Notes: generated by a model from the sequence alone, not told the origin. Counted from the stretch's first letter, positions 29,244 to 39,296 are shown. The stretch: 64,000 nt of DNA from Metabacillus sp. FJAT-52054 (GCF_037201815.1 NZ_CP147407.1:3480723-3544722); one strand, 5' to 3'. Translations and numbers: made by a program.

Positions 29244-29275
29244 GATGGCTTTGGTTGTTGAACAGCGGCGCGGAA

Positions 29276-29380
29276 TGTCGAATAGCAACGGGATTCTGTC
29301 GAATAGCAACGGAAGTATGTCGAATAGCCACCCAGAAATGTCGATTATCAACGGGAAACTGTCGGAAAGCGCCCATTCGG
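29276..29380. repeat. 21-bp tandem array, five units
   Basis: Five head-to-tail 21-bp units starting TGTCG at 29276, 29297, 29318, 29339 and 29360 (consensus TGTCGAATAGCAACGGGA). The last one is degenerate. It lies between the converging terminators of yidC2 and prfC. As 21 is a multiple of 3, both strands read as seven-residue repeats (MSNSNGx on plus), but no start signal or other evidence of coding exists. Confidence 0.9.
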
Positions 29381-29458
29381 CAGTTTTCGCCAAAAAGAGT
29401 GGCAGCCGCCAAACTTCTAAAGATCGCGCACGGCCTTCTGGTGCAGCCACCACCCAAA

Positions 29459-29487
29459 AAAGACGCCCGGCATCCCGCCGGGCGTCT
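29459..29487 (-). terminator. Terminator of prfC
   Basis: Minus strand GACGCCCGGCGG-GAT-GCCGGGCGTC then TTTTTTGGG. The stem is GC-rich and strong. Confidence 0.88.
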
Positions 29488-29494
29488 TTCCATC

Positions 29495-31084
29495 TTATTG
29501 AGCCGTATAGCTCTGATAATCATTGCTCTCAAGCAGATCAATCAGTTTGATGTCTTTATTGTTATCTTTGAAATAGCGGTACGTAAAGGAATTTTCAAAT
29601 AGGACAGCGTACTGGCCGTAGCGGTCCTTTACGAGCATGCTGCGGTTATCGAACTTTTTGCGGTCCACTTTTTCATCCTCGATCCAGCGGGCAATCCTGT
29701 CACCAAGAGACGTCCATTCAATTTCAACGGTGTATTCGGAACGCATGCGCTCTTCAAACACTTCGAATTGCAGCTGGCCGACAGCGCCAAGAATGATATC
29801 ATCTGTAAGCTCCTGGCGGAAAAGCTGAATAGCGCCTTCCTGTACAAGCTGATCAATTCCTTTTTTGAATTGCTTCGATTTCATAACATTCTTCGCCCGG
29901 ACCTTTTTAAACATTTCGGGCGGGAACTGCGGAAGCTCTTCATATTCAAACCGGTCTTTACCCGCTACGAGCGTATCCCCGATTTGATAGGCATTCGGGT
30001 CATAGATCCCGATGATATCACCTGGATAAGCAATGTCCACTGTTTCCCGGTCTCCTGCCATGAAGGATTGCGACTGCGCAAGCTTAATGACTTTATTCGT
30101 TCTGCTTAATGTTACGTTCATTCCGCGTTCGAACGTACCGGAGCAGATACGCAGGAAAGCGATCCGGTCTCTATGCTTTGTATTCATGTTTGCCTGTATT
30201 TTAAATACGTATCCGGAGAAATCCTCTTTTTCAGGCTCGACAAAGCCTTCGTTCGTACGGCGCGGCTGAGGTGAAGCGGCAAATTGAAGAAACGTATCAA
30301 AGAAGGTCTGAACTCCAAAGTTGGACAAGGCGCTTCCGAAAAATACAGGAGTCAATTCGCCTTTTCTCACTCGTTCAGGATCAAAGTCGTTACCGGCTTC
30401 ATTTAGGAGTTCAAGCTCTCCCAGTGTATCCTGATAGGTTGGGTTTTCATAAATATCCGCTGCTTTTTCTTCCATTTCATTTACTTTATAAACGGTCTCT
30501 TCTTCATTCCCGTTGAAACGGACAAATGATTCGGAATAGCGGTCATAAATACCGAGGAAGCGTTTCCCCATTCCTACCGGCCAGTTCATTGGATAGGACT
30601 CAATGCCGAGTACCTCTTCAATTTCCGCCAGGAGTTCAAGCGGGTCGCGGCCTTCACGGTCCAGCTTGTTCATGAATGTGAAAATAGGAATTCCGCGCAT
30701 CCGGCATACTTTAAACAGCTTAATCGTTTGAGGCTCTACCCCTTTTGTTGAGTCGATAATCATAACCACGCTGTCTACAGCCGTCAGAGTACGGTACGTA
30801 TCTTCACTGAAGTCTTCATGTCCGGGAGTGTCGAGAATATTTACGTGAAATTCATGATATGGGAAGCTCATTACACTTGATGTTACAGAGATTCCACGCT
30901 TTTTCTCAATTTCCATCCAGTCGGAAGCTGCGAATTTACCTGATTTCTTTCCTTTTACGGTACCCGCCGAGCGGATCACGTTTCCGAAGAGAAGCAGTTT
31001 TTCTGTTAATGTTGTTTTCCCGGCATCCGGGTGGGAAATAATCGCAAACGTTTTGCGTTTATTAATTTCCTGTTTTAAGTTCAT
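29495..31084 (-). CDS. prfC: Peptide chain release factor 3 (RF3)
   Basis: 529-aa GTPase that recycles RF1/RF2 after termination. G1 [15 protein letters not shown] (~18-32), switch [12 protein letters not shown]3 [12 protein letters not shown]4 FMNKLDREG, followed by the EF-G-like domain II and the RF3 C-terminal domain ([15 protein letters not shown]). RF3 is not universal in Bacilli. ATG with GAGGT upstream. Single gene. Confidence 0.95.
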   Translation of the reverse strand: MNLKQEINKRKTFAIISHPDAGKTTLTEKLLLFGNVIRSAGTVKGKKSGKFAASDWMEIEKKRGISVTSSVMSFPYHEFHVNILDTPGHEDFSEDTYRTLTAVDSVVMIIDSTKGVEPQTIKLFKVCRMRGIPIFTFMNKLDREGRDPLELLAEIEEVLGIESYPMNWPVGMGKRFLGIYDRYSESFVRFNGNEEETVYKVNEMEEKAADIYENPTYQDTLGELELLNEAGNDFDPERVRKGELTPVFFGSALSNFGVQTFFDTFLQFAASPQPRRTNEGFVEPEKEDFSGYVFKIQANMNTKHRDRIAFLRICSGTFERGMNVTLSRTNKVIKLAQSQSFMAGDRETVDIAYPGDIIGIYDPNAYQIGDTLVAGKDRFEYEELPQFPPEMFKKVRAKNVMKSKQFKKGIDQLVQEGAIQLFRQELTDDIILGAVGQLQFEVFEERMRSEYTVEIEWTSLGDRIARWIEDEKVDRKKFDNRSMLVKDRYGQYAVLFENSFTYRYFKDNNKDIKLIDLLESNDYQSYTAQ

Positions 31085-31311
31085 GTATATACCTCGTTCT
31101 ATATCAGTTTATTCAGCTCTTAAAAAAGAGTCGGGTTCAAAGATCAAGATGCACTTCAAAAAATATACCATAAATGAAGGTTAAAAAGCTATCGGGTCCG
31201 GCGCCCAATTATCATATTCCACACCCGCTAAATTGTCTCAATTTTTTGATTTTAAGAGCTTACAGGGTTATACTTCAACTGAAAATACTATAACCAGAGG
31301 AGCGGATGACG

Positions 31312-32283
31312 ATGGAAAAAAGGAAGCTGGGTTCTTTAGAGGTTTCTGCGCTGGGTCTGGGCTGTATGGGTATGTCAGAGTTTTACGGGGAAACAAACCG
31401 CAAGGAATCAATTGAAACCATTCAGCTGGCGTTTGAACTCGGACAGAACTTCTTTGATACGGCTAACGTGTATGGAAACGGCAAAAATGAAGAGCTCGTT
31501 GGCGAAGCACTTAAGCCCATTCGCAAAAATGCAGTGCTGGCTACCAAATTCGGCATCGTCAGGGACGAAAACGGCCGTCCTGGAGGAGTTAACGGGCGCC
31601 CTGAATATGTGAAAAAATCTGCAGAAGAGAGCTTGAAGCGTCTGCAAACCGATTACATTGATTTATATTATCTCCATCGTCCCGATCCTGAAACACCGAT
31701 CGAGGAATCAGTTGGGGCAATGGCTGAACTTGTGAAAGAAGGGAAAGTGCTGCATCTTGGGTTATCAGAGGTTTCAGCCGAAACACTCCGCCGCGCTTCC
31801 GCCGTTCACCCTATCTCGGCCCTGCAAACGGAGTATTCTCTCTGGAGCCGTGATGTAGAAGAGATTATACCGGCAGCGCGTGAGCTCGGTACAGGAATCG
31901 TAGCTTACAGTCCGCTTGGAAGAGGATTTTTGACCGGACAATTCAAGCAGTTCGAAGATTTTGCAGAGAATGATTTCAGGCGCTTCCTCCCCCGTTTTCA
32001 AGGAGACAACTTCAAACGCAACCTTGATTTAGCAGAGGAAGTGCATCAGCTTGCTGAAAAGAAAAAGGCGAGGTCCTCTCAAATTGCACTGGCGTGGCTT
32101 TTGCATAAGGGAGAGGATATTGTTCCGATTCCCGGTACAAAGAGAAGAACCTATGCTAAAGAAAACATTGATTCTGTCAAAATCGAGCTTACTCAGGAAG
32201 AGATGGACATGCTCGATACATTGGCTGGAAGAACAGCAGGCGAAAGATACGATGAGCAAGGTATGAGAGGGATTAATAGATAA
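31312..32283 (+). CDS. Aldo/keto reductase
   Basis: NADPH-dependent (beta/alpha)8 reductase, ~323 aa. The catalytic tetrad is seen in order: Asp and Tyr in [14 protein letters not shown], Lys in VLATKFGI, His in LYYLHRPDP; cofactor-binding residues in [15 protein letters not shown]. It resembles the AKR13/YakC-type proteins that reduce aldehydes and ketones. The start at 31312 (MEKRKLGS) is preferred over the ATG at 31306, because AGAGGAG is 9 nt from the former and only 3 from the latter. Upstream, GGTTATA...TATAACC forms 7-bp arms around TTCAACTGAA, a possible operator. Confidence 0.88.
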   Translation: MEKRKLGSLEVSALGLGCMGMSEFYGETNRKESIETIQLAFELGQNFFDTANVYGNGKNEELVGEALKPIRKNAVLATKFGIVRDENGRPGGVNGRPEYVKKSAEESLKRLQTDYIDLYYLHRPDPETPIEESVGAMAELVKEGKVLHLGLSEVSAETLRRASAVHPISALQTEYSLWSRDVEEIIPAARELGTGIVAYSPLGRGFLTGQFKQFEDFAENDFRRFLPRFQGDNFKRNLDLAEEVHQLAEKKKARSSQIALAWLLHKGEDIVPIPGTKRRTYAKENIDSVKIELTQEEMDMLDTLAGRTAGERYDEQGMRGINR

Positions 32284-32285
32284 TG

Positions 32286-32322
32286 TAAAAATAGGGGCGG
32301 CCGGCAACCGCCTCTATTTTTA
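32286..32322. terminator. Terminator after the aldo/keto reductase gene
   Basis: AAAATAGGGGCGG-CCGGCAA-CCGCCTCTATTTTT, T-tailed on plus and A-rich before the stem so it could work both ways. Confidence 0.8.
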
Positions 32323-32385
32323 ATGGAATGGAAGGATTTCCGGCGGGCTTTGTCAAAGTTTCTATAATGAAATGGAGGAATGAAC

Positions 32386-33441
32386 GTGACAGCATCCTTA
32401 ACAGAACTGCTTCGCATCAATTATCCCATCATCCAGGCGCCCATGGCAGGAGGCATTACCGGCCCGGAACTGGTTTGTGCTGTGTCCCGCTCAGGCTGCC
32501 TCGGCTCAATCGGTGCAGGCTATATGGCACCCGGAGACCTTTCAGCATTAATCCGGGACATCAAAAAAAACATCCAGCAGCCCTATGCCGTCAACCTTTT
32601 TGTGCCTGACCATCCTGAAGCACCCCAGAGTGATATTCAAAATGCGTTTGAAGCATTGCGTGTTTTTCGTGATGAACTGCATATAAAAGAAGATCCCCCA
32701 ACATTTAATGAAGGAACCAGCAAGTATGAGGAGCAGATTGAAATGGTTTTAAAAGAAAAGGTTCCTGTTTGCTCCTTTACCTTTGGCATGCCGGCAAAAC
32801 ACATTATCAAGGAGTTAAAGAATAACGGATCCATCGTTATTGGCACGGCTACTTCCGTGATGGAAGCTATTCTTCTTGAAGAACAAGGTGTTGATGCCAT
32901 CGTTGCTCAAGGAAGTGAAGCGGGCGGACACCGCGGTACTTTTTCAGGTCCTCCCACTCACCATATGCTGGGGTTAATGTCTCTCATTCCGCAGATTTGC
33001 GATTTTGTTAAAATACCTGTCATTGCAGCTGGCGGAATTATGGATGCACGGGGATATAGAGCGGCACTTTGCTTAGGAGCGCAGGGCGTTCAAATGGGAA
33101 CGGCTTTTCTAACGGCATTTGAGAGCGCCGCTCATCCTGCATACAAAGAAGCCGTATTAAATGCACGTGAAGACCAGGTAGTCGTTACGGATGCTTTCTC
33201 AGGAAAAGAGGCACGCGGAATTAAAAATCAGTTCATATATGAGATGGAAAACGAAACAAGAATTCTTCCCTACCCGCTTCAAAATGATTTAACAAAGACA
33301 ATCCGAAAAGCGGCAGCAGAGCAAAATAACGCAGAGTATATGTCATTATGGTGCGGACAAAGCCCGAGGCTGAGCCGCAGCCAGTCTGTAGAAAGCCTGG
33401 TTCAATCGATCTTATCTGTCTCAAAGGATGTGACACTATGA
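32386..33441 (+). CDS. Nitronate monooxygenase (2-nitropropane dioxygenase family)
   Basis: 351-aa FMN-dependent TIM-barrel enzyme oxidising nitronates. Motifs: IIQAPMAGGITGPELV at the N-terminus, VDAIVAQGSEAGGHRGTF (active-site His), PVIAAGGIMDARGYRAAL and GAQGVQMGTAFL (FMN phosphate). The GTG at 32386 was chosen: GGAGG is 7 nt away, while the in-frame ATG at 32380 is only 1 nt from it. Its stop overlaps the start of the following GNAT gene by 4 bp. Confidence 0.88.
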   Translation: MTASLTELLRINYPIIQAPMAGGITGPELVCAVSRSGCLGSIGAGYMAPGDLSALIRDIKKNIQQPYAVNLFVPDHPEAPQSDIQNAFEALRVFRDELHIKEDPPTFNEGTSKYEEQIEMVLKEKVPVCSFTFGMPAKHIIKELKNNGSIVIGTATSVMEAILLEEQGVDAIVAQGSEAGGHRGTFSGPPTHHMLGLMSLIPQICDFVKIPVIAAGGIMDARGYRAALCLGAQGVQMGTAFLTAFESAAHPAYKEAVLNAREDQVVVTDAFSGKEARGIKNQFIYEMENETRILPYPLQNDLTKTIRKAAAEQNNAEYMSLWCGQSPRLSRSQSVESLVQSILSVSKDVTL

Positions 33442-33875
33442 TTGTTGCCTTTATACAGCCTGAAGAAGTGATCCCGCTCAGGCAAAAGCTCCTTCGCCCC
33501 GGCCAGCCCAAAGACGCTTGCCGCTACGAAAATGATGATAAGGAAAGCTCCTTTCACCTGGGGTGCTATGAAGATGAACTTTTAATCAGCATCGCGAGCT
33601 TTTCTGAAGAAGTTACTCCGCTTCTGCCAGGGGATCATCAATACCGCTTGCGTGGAATGGCTACCCTCCCGCAATACCGGAACCGAAAGGCAGGCAGCTC
33701 TTTGCTTACTAAAGCAGATCAAGTGCTCGCGGAAAGAAAAGCAGATTTGTGGTGGTGCAATGCAAGAACAAGTGTTGAAGCGTATTACTTAAAGCAGGGA
33801 TTGCATCCGGTTGGAGGAGTTTTTGAAATAGAAGGAATCGGACCTCATCAGGTCATGTATAAACAACTGAAATAA
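33438..33875 (+). CDS. GNAT-family N-acetyltransferase
   Basis: 145 aa. The acetyl-CoA site is seen as YRLRGMATLPQYRNRKAGSSLL (R/Q-x-x-G/A loop at ~70-85), with the typical late strands WWCNARTSVEAYYLKQGLHPVGG. Substrate unknown. Start ATG overlaps the monooxygenase stop (CTATGA), so the pair is co-translated. A longer upstream reading is rejected because it lies inside the monooxygenase gene. Confidence 0.82.
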   Translation: MIVAFIQPEEVIPLRQKLLRPGQPKDACRYENDDKESSFHLGCYEDELLISIASFSEEVTPLLPGDHQYRLRGMATLPQYRNRKAGSSLLTKADQVLAERKADLWWCNARTSVEAYYLKQGLHPVGGVFEIEGIGPHQVMYKQLK

Positions 33876-33905
33876 GCGATCCTGCACCAGATCGCTTATT
33901 TCATT
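33871..33905 (+). terminator. Terminator of the monooxygenase-GNAT pair
   Basis: AATAAGCGATC-CTGCACCA-GATCGCTTATT then TCATT. The stem includes the GNAT stop codon. Confidence 0.75.
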
Positions 33906-34085
33906 GGCTATGTTAAAGCATGGTATTGGTTTAATACGCCTGATGATTGTAGTGGAAGGCGTGAGACTTGTGCTTTAGAGCAGCGTGACAGGTGAGACCC
34001 CGCAGGCGCAAAGCGGCGGGAAGGCTCAAGCAGCCCGCCCAAGGATAAGCGAACGCCTGAATCAACAGCCAAGTTTAACAGAGCT
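33906..34085. repeat. Dispersed inverted-end repeat, near-complete copy (~180 bp)
   Basis: Ends are inverted: GGCTATGTTAAAG on the left, TTTAACAGAGCT on the right. Interior contains GTGGAAGGCGTGAGACTTGTGC, with GACAGGTGAGACCCCGCAGGCGC and CCCGCCCAAGGATAAGCGAACGCC further right (each quoted in part). Similar elements are widespread in Bacillus genomes as I recall; no transposase is inside. It fills the space between GNAT and the end of lanT. Decayed partners lie at 11373-11440 and 20775-20856. Confidence 0.8.
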
Positions 34086-34091
34086 ATTTCA

Positions 34092-36257
34092 TTAAATGGC
34101 TAGCTCCTCTTTACTATCCAACTGTGTTTTATAAAGCTCAAAATACAACCCTTTATTCCCGATTAATTCTGCATGGGTTCCTTCATCTATAATGCTCCCA
34201 TTCTCCATTACAAAAATTCGGTCTGAGTCATAGATTGTTGAGAGCCTGTGGGCAATGACAATTCTTGTACAGCCCATTTCCTTCAGGTAATCCCCGACAA
34301 GCGCTTCATTGATTGCATCCAGCGAGCTCGTTGCCTCATCTAAAATAATCACCTTAGGCTGGCTGATCAGAGCCCGTGCTAAAGCAATCCTTTGTCTTTG
34401 TCCGCCCGACAGGTTCATTCCCATTTCAGAAACCAGCGTATGGTACCCCATTGGCATGCTTTCAATTTCCTCAGCAATTTGCGCAACAGAAGCCGCTTTT
34501 TGGATATCCTCCATTGTGACGTCCTCTTTGTTCATTTTGATATTCTCCATAATGGAGTTGTTAAAAAGATTGATATCCTGCGGAACGATTCCCATTTGCT
34601 GACGAAGCTCCTGCTTATTATAGCGGCCAAGCTCGATGTCATCATAATAAATTTCACCTTCTGTAGGCATATACAGCCCCAGCAGAATCTTGCTCAGCGT
34701 GCTTTTTCCGGAGCCGGATGGACCCACAATCGCCACCTTTTCCCCGCGTTTAATATGCATGCTGATTTTCTTCACTACTTTTTCTGAGTGCTTTGTGTAA
34801 GAAAAAGAAACATCCGAGAGTTTAATATCCCCGGTAATTTGAGCTCCGGCAGGCTTCTCGGGATTTTCCTCTGTTTCTGAATCCGTAATATCCCTTACTC
34901 TTTCTAAATAGGCATTGGCGAGCAGAAAATTATTGTACGTTTGAAAGATTGATACACCAACGGCAAAGAATGTGATCGACAGTGTATGAAAAGCGATCAT
35001 TTCTCCAAGCGAAATGCTTTTCTGAGCAAATAGATAGATTCCTATAAGCAAAATCAGCAGCGGAGACAGGGTTTGAATGGTTGTTTGCACAGAGGTGTAG
35101 GAATTTTGAATCTCCGAACGTTTTTTAAACTTTTGCAGTGCCCGGTTGAATTGATGGTTCCAATTCTTATAAACGGTATCCTCCAGCCCGGTCGTTTTGA
35201 CTCCGAGGATGGAATAAAGAGCTTCGACCTGAATGGTTTGCAGCTTGCTGTTTTCGGCAATTTCATGCTGATTTGCCTCCAGAATGTGAGGTCTTGTATA
35301 CATGGTTAAGGCACCGTTTATAAAAAATAAAATAAGGGCTGCCCCCGCAAGGACAGGTGAGCTGTACAGCATATACATGAGAATAAAAAAGATGGATCCA
35401 AAATCAATAAGGCCTTTGATTAGCTGTTCTGACAGTAAATCACGGATAATGTGCAAGCTGTTCATCCGGAACAAAATATCTCCAAATGAACGGACCTCAA
35501 AAAATTTATACGGAACCCGAAGCAGATGCATAAACGTTTTCCCCATCAGCGATTTTTCCAAAACCATCTGAAAGCTGATTAAATTCTTTCCTCTTATATA
35601 AATGAGGAGACCGAAAAAGGCAATCAGTCCCGCTGCCGTTCCAATCAAAGAATTCAGCTGGCTGAATTTCCCCTTCATTACCACCTCATCAATTAAATAT
35701 TGCACCGCTATCGGAATGGAGAGCGTAAACAGGTAGGTTATGAAGGAGAGTAAAACAATCTTCAAAAAAAGATACTTATGATGAAACACATCAGAGAAAA
35801 AGGAGTACCAGATGTTTTCTTTTTTCCTTACTGGAACGAACTCATCAGAAGGCTTGACGGTTACTGCATAGTTCGAAAAAGACTGCTGCAGTTCTTCCCT
35901 CGTCAGTTTCTTCCGGCCAAAAGCGGGATCTACAATCACCGCCTTTGATGGTCCGATTTCTTCTAAAATGACATAGTGATTGTCATTCCAATATAATATG
36001 GCGGGAAGCTCCAGCTGCCAAAGACCTTCGAACTCGGTTTTGTACACATGGGTTTCGAATTTTAAGGAAAGAAGCAGGGAATTAAGCTGGTAAAGAGTCA
36101 GTCCGTCTCTTCCTGCTTCAATAAAGTCCCTCAGTTCACTCAGCGAGCTCTGGCTTTTGTAGTATCTCGTGATCATGGCTGCGCAGCACAAGCCGCATTC
36201 CGTTTGCTGCATCTGGGGAATATACGGAATTTTTCTCTTCCTATGATGAATGCCCAA
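34092..36257 (-). CDS. lanT: Lantibiotic exporter/leader peptidase LanT
   Basis: Peptidase-containing ABC transporter, about 721 aa. Residues ~1-135 are a C39 peptidase (catalytic Cys in QMQQTECGLCCAAM, His in WNDNHYVILEE, Asp in DPAFG) that cuts after the double-Gly leader. Then six membrane segments (~165-440), and the ATPase (Walker A GPSGSGKST, signature LSGGQRQRIALARA, Walker B VIILDEATSSLD). The start is uncertain: a TTG at 36257 with GGGGTGGG nearby gives a usual C39 N-terminus; an ATG at 36290 gives 732 aa. It overlaps the end of lanM2. Both precursors have GG leaders, so one LanT could serve both. Confidence 0.93.
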   Translation of the reverse strand: MGIHHRKRKIPYIPQMQQTECGLCCAAMITRYYKSQSSLSELRDFIEAGRDGLTLYQLNSLLLSLKFETHVYKTEFEGLWQLELPAILYWNDNHYVILEEIGPSKAVIVDPAFGRKKLTREELQQSFSNYAVTVKPSDEFVPVRKKENIWYSFFSDVFHHKYLFLKIVLLSFITYLFTLSIPIAVQYLIDEVVMKGKFSQLNSLIGTAAGLIAFFGLLIYIRGKNLISFQMVLEKSLMGKTFMHLLRVPYKFFEVRSFGDILFRMNSLHIIRDLLSEQLIKGLIDFGSIFFILMYMLYSSPVLAGAALILFFINGALTMYTRPHILEANQHEIAENSKLQTIQVEALYSILGVKTTGLEDTVYKNWNHQFNRALQKFKKRSEIQNSYTSVQTTIQTLSPLLILLIGIYLFAQKSISLGEMIAFHTLSITFFAVGVSIFQTYNNFLLANAYLERVRDITDSETEENPEKPAGAQITGDIKLSDVSFSYTKHSEKVVKKISMHIKRGEKVAIVGPSGSGKSTLSKILLGLYMPTEGEIYYDDIELGRYNKQELRQQMGIVPQDINLFNNSIMENIKMNKEDVTMEDIQKAASVAQIAEEIESMPMGYHTLVSEMGMNLSGGQRQRIALARALISQPKVIILDEATSSLDAINEALVGDYLKEMGCTRIVIAHRLSTIYDSDRIFVMENGSIIDEGTHAELIGNKGLYFELYKTQLDSKEELAI

Positions 36258-39240
36258 TTTCGTTTCCCACCCCTCTGTATGGCATAACATCCAAAGAAAG
36301 CACAGATGGATAGACTGGATTCTGAAGCCTGAGCAGCGAATATCCGATACCTGAAAAACCAAGCATAAAACCCATCAATCCACCCGAAGGATTCAATCCA
36401 TAACGAAAGCCTTCTTCACTAAGCGTGAAAAGATGACGGTCTCCAAGCCTTCGCGCACTTTCAAGAAGTTCCTGGTCTCCGAGGATTCCGGCTGCTTCGA
36501 GAAGAATATCCAGATTTCCAAAGATCCCGTGACATAGACTGTGATTGGAATCCTCCTCAAATCCATCCTTCACTACTTTTTCGAGCGCGCGTTCAGCATC
36601 CCGTATTAGCTCCTCGTCTGTCCTGGCTGCTAAAACCGCCATTTTCGCTCTCGCTAAACCGATTCCTGCTGCCCCATGGCACCAGAAAACGAGATCCTGA
36701 TCTTCTTCAGGTGTTCTTAAATCTCTCCAATTTCCTGTTTCATCTCGAAAATACGAATTTTCTTTAGCAACCAGTTCTTTAGCCGCTTCTGAATATTTTT
36801 CCTCCCCTGCCGCTTTGCCAAGGAAAGAAAGTGCGTAAGCATATCCGGCTAATCCGTGGGAAAACCCTGTTAGATAGTCGGTTTTTTTCCTGGTTTCAAG
36901 AAATAGATGTTCTCCCATGCGGCATGCAAGAACCAGAAGCTCCTCTTCCTTTTCCTGCTCATACATGTTTAAAAGACAGACGATTAATCCGGAAAGACCG
37001 CCGATCCAGTCGAGCTCTGTTTCAGAATTCAGTTTTATGTCCGAGAGCATTTTCACATATGTCCGGTATTGTTCATATAGCTTCTGGTCATTCCATAAAA
37101 CAGACAGGTTGTAGGACAAATAAAGCAATGAACCCAATCCGGAGTATACAGAGTGCGTCCGCCCTTCCTCCTTTAACGGCCACAGCTCCTCAAGTCCCCC
37201 GAGCGCTCCCCTTGCTAAAATCCTGTATCTTGCGTCACCCGTTTCTTCAGACAAGGCAGCGAGAAATAAAACGGCCCCGGCGCCTTCATATAAGGAATCA
37301 TTTATTGGCCCCAGATGGAGCTTGTCTTCCCTTCCTAAATTAGGGGAAAGCCATGTGCAGCTCGTTCGCTTGCTGTTCCAGATTGCGTGTTCCAAAAGAA
37401 GATCCCCAAGCTGAATGGCAGCATCGAGCGGACTTGCCGGTAAATGAAGGAGCTTTTCTTCATTCACCATCTCCGCTTGATTTTCCTGATGACGGCCGCC
37501 CCAATTTTTATCAAGCTTTGATAAAACGGACATTCGAATGTAGGAAATCTGCTTCTTACGGTCCATCATGCTAACTTCCGCTATTCTTTTAACGAGCAAA
37601 TCTTTCAATGAATATTCATAGTAATTCCTTGCACAGATCTCACGGCCGGCATGCAGGTGCAGTCCTGAAAATTCCGCAGTAAAATACGGAACGTCGTTTC
37701 TCATTAACGACTCGATCTCAGCCAGGTTTTTTGCCGCCGTTTCCTCTGTTTCATGTTCCCTGAGGTAGGAAAATAAAGCCTTTCGATCTTCTATGCTGCG
37801 CATATAGCCGGGATGTCCGGCTGCCTCCAGAAAGCGTCCATATATGTGAGTCGCTCTCAGTACCTGCCTGTATGTCCCGTTAAACATCTCAATCCGTCTA
37901 ATGAGTTCATCCTTGTGCTTTTCGACTGTTTGGTATCCATCCGTAAAGCCCTGTTCCATACTGTTCAAATAATCAGCTGCCCGAACGGTTTCTCCATTTA
38001 ATCTAGTAATATTCTGATTGCTTTCAGAAACAAAGAAATCCGGAGTGAATCGTATTTCATCGGTACCTGGATTGATAAGCTGATAGGTGATCACGCGGTC
38101 TGACGTTTCCCCGCCATGGCCAAGCAAACCGCTCACATCAAAATCGATAGGCGACTGCTCCAGGTTTTGAGGGAGCAAAAGCGTTCCAAGAACAGAGCGA
38201 TCCAGCTCCTCGAAAAAAGCGGTCATCAGTTCTCCGCTTTTCTCTCCTTGGGGTTCATGGGTAAGCAGGGTTTCCAAATCGATTACGACAGGGTACTCTC
38301 CGTTTGAAATGATGTTTTCATAATGAATGTCACTGCATTTAAGAATTTTGAATAGAGCAAGCAAGACCCCGATTCGGTAATAATAATCCGTAACCTCTTC
38401 CGTGCTCCGGCATTCCTGATAAGGGATAAACTCCTGCCATCCGTATTCTCCGCAGCTGATGATGTTCGCTCCTTTTAATGGGACGCGCAGTTCCCCTTTT
38501 GACTGAACCCAGTTAAGGAGAGTATAAAAGCTTTTCTCCGGTGAAAGAGTATGAGGCTTGTACACAATTTTTCTGCCGCTGATTGTTAAGATCAGAACCG
38601 TCTGTCCGTTATTATGGGAGTCTCCCATGCTGAATTGAATATCCTCGAGCAGCATCTGTGAAACGCCGAGCATCGATTGGACAGGAAGGAGGTCAGCCAA
38701 TAGCCGGTTCAGCACGTCAGAGATCAGCTGCAGCTTCGTTTTCATTTTTCCTTCTATTAAATAGATCAGCACAGGGTATTTATTAAATAGTTCAATAAAA
38801 ACGTCTTTCGTCTGAAGAGATCGATGATAATCGTGATAGCGCTCTTCCTTTGTCTCCCCTTGAATCTGTCCCGATTTCTTTTTTTCATACAGGTCCGTTA
38901 TAAGCGTTTTTATCGATAGATTGATGAGCTCTTCCTTTAAAGAAATAAGGCAGCGGATCATGATTTTTTCGAAGTTAATAGCTAAATCAATGGAAGGAAT
39001 GGAATGGAGCAAAGCGGATAGGTCTTGTTCAAAGGAGCGGATGAAGGGTGTATAAAAATCATCAAATAGACCCGTTTCATTAAAATGATTGGCATAAGGG
39101 GTGTTTTCATAGGTTTGATGGATTATTTTCTCCGCAAATCGCTGTTCAGGAGTTATAATGGTTTTCATAGCATCTGGTAACCTCTCACAATTAGATTCGT
39201 AAAAATTGGCATATGTATCGTAAAACAAGGGTATGATCAT
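36241..39240 (-). CDS. lanM2: Class II lanthionine synthetase LanM2 (beside the beta precursor)
   Basis: 999-aa bifunctional enzyme that dehydrates Ser/Thr by phosphorylation and elimination and then cyclises with Cys. The N-terminal dehydratase (~170-560) shows VLILTISGRKIVYKPH, the kinase-like SDIHYENIISNG and VIDLETLL. The LanC-like cyclase (~660-990) has the zinc ligands in FWCHGAAG (~855) and SLCHGIFGN (~905), plus the His-Gly repeats (FSHGLAGYAY). It lies 57 bp after lanA-beta behind a stem-loop that includes part of its Shine-Dalgarno. By analogy with lichenicidin and haloduracin it should modify the beta peptide. A second in-frame ATG 24 codons on (MKTIITPEQRF) is possible. Confidence 0.95.
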   Translation of the reverse strand: MIIPLFYDTYANFYESNCERLPDAMKTIITPEQRFAEKIIHQTYENTPYANHFNETGLFDDFYTPFIRSFEQDLSALLHSIPSIDLAINFEKIMIRCLISLKEELINLSIKTLITDLYEKKKSGQIQGETKEERYHDYHRSLQTKDVFIELFNKYPVLIYLIEGKMKTKLQLISDVLNRLLADLLPVQSMLGVSQMLLEDIQFSMGDSHNNGQTVLILTISGRKIVYKPHTLSPEKSFYTLLNWVQSKGELRVPLKGANIISCGEYGWQEFIPYQECRSTEEVTDYYYRIGVLLALFKILKCSDIHYENIISNGEYPVVIDLETLLTHEPQGEKSGELMTAFFEELDRSVLGTLLLPQNLEQSPIDFDVSGLLGHGGETSDRVITYQLINPGTDEIRFTPDFFVSESNQNITRLNGETVRAADYLNSMEQGFTDGYQTVEKHKDELIRRIEMFNGTYRQVLRATHIYGRFLEAAGHPGYMRSIEDRKALFSYLREHETEETAAKNLAEIESLMRNDVPYFTAEFSGLHLHAGREICARNYYEYSLKDLLVKRIAEVSMMDRKKQISYIRMSVLSKLDKNWGGRHQENQAEMVNEEKLLHLPASPLDAAIQLGDLLLEHAIWNSKRTSCTWLSPNLGREDKLHLGPINDSLYEGAGAVLFLAALSEETGDARYRILARGALGGLEELWPLKEEGRTHSVYSGLGSLLYLSYNLSVLWNDQKLYEQYRTYVKMLSDIKLNSETELDWIGGLSGLIVCLLNMYEQEKEEELLVLACRMGEHLFLETRKKTDYLTGFSHGLAGYAYALSFLGKAAGEEKYSEAAKELVAKENSYFRDETGNWRDLRTPEEDQDLVFWCHGAAGIGLARAKMAVLAARTDEELIRDAERALEKVVKDGFEEDSNHSLCHGIFGNLDILLEAAGILGDQELLESARRLGDRHLFTLSEEGFRYGLNPSGGLMGFMLGFSGIGYSLLRLQNPVYPSVLSLDVMPYRGVGNEIGHSS

Positions 39241-39247
39241 AGTGAAC

Positions 39248-39281
39248 GGTTCCTTCGCTGGCCTGCAAACCGGAAGGAACC
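39248..39281 (-). promoter_or_regulatory. Stem-loop between lanA-beta and lanM2
   Basis: Minus strand GGTTCCTTC (39273-39281) pairs perfectly over 9 bp with GAAGGAACC (39248-39256). No T-run follows, so it is an attenuator or mRNA-processing/stabilising stem, as usual after lanA genes. Its 3' arm holds the AAGGA that would serve lanM2. Confidence 0.7.
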
Positions 39282-39296
39282 GAACCTGTCCTTACA

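Noticed and set aside
29113..29602. ORFs reading through the 21-bp array (MSNSNG repeats)
   Set aside because: Period is a multiple of 3 so frames stay open by chance; no ribosome binding site, and they lie inside terminators of both neighbours.
39148..39168. Alternative lanM2 start at the internal Met25
   Set aside because: Shine-Dalgarno GAGAGG is 11-12 nt away and weaker; kept as an alternative only.
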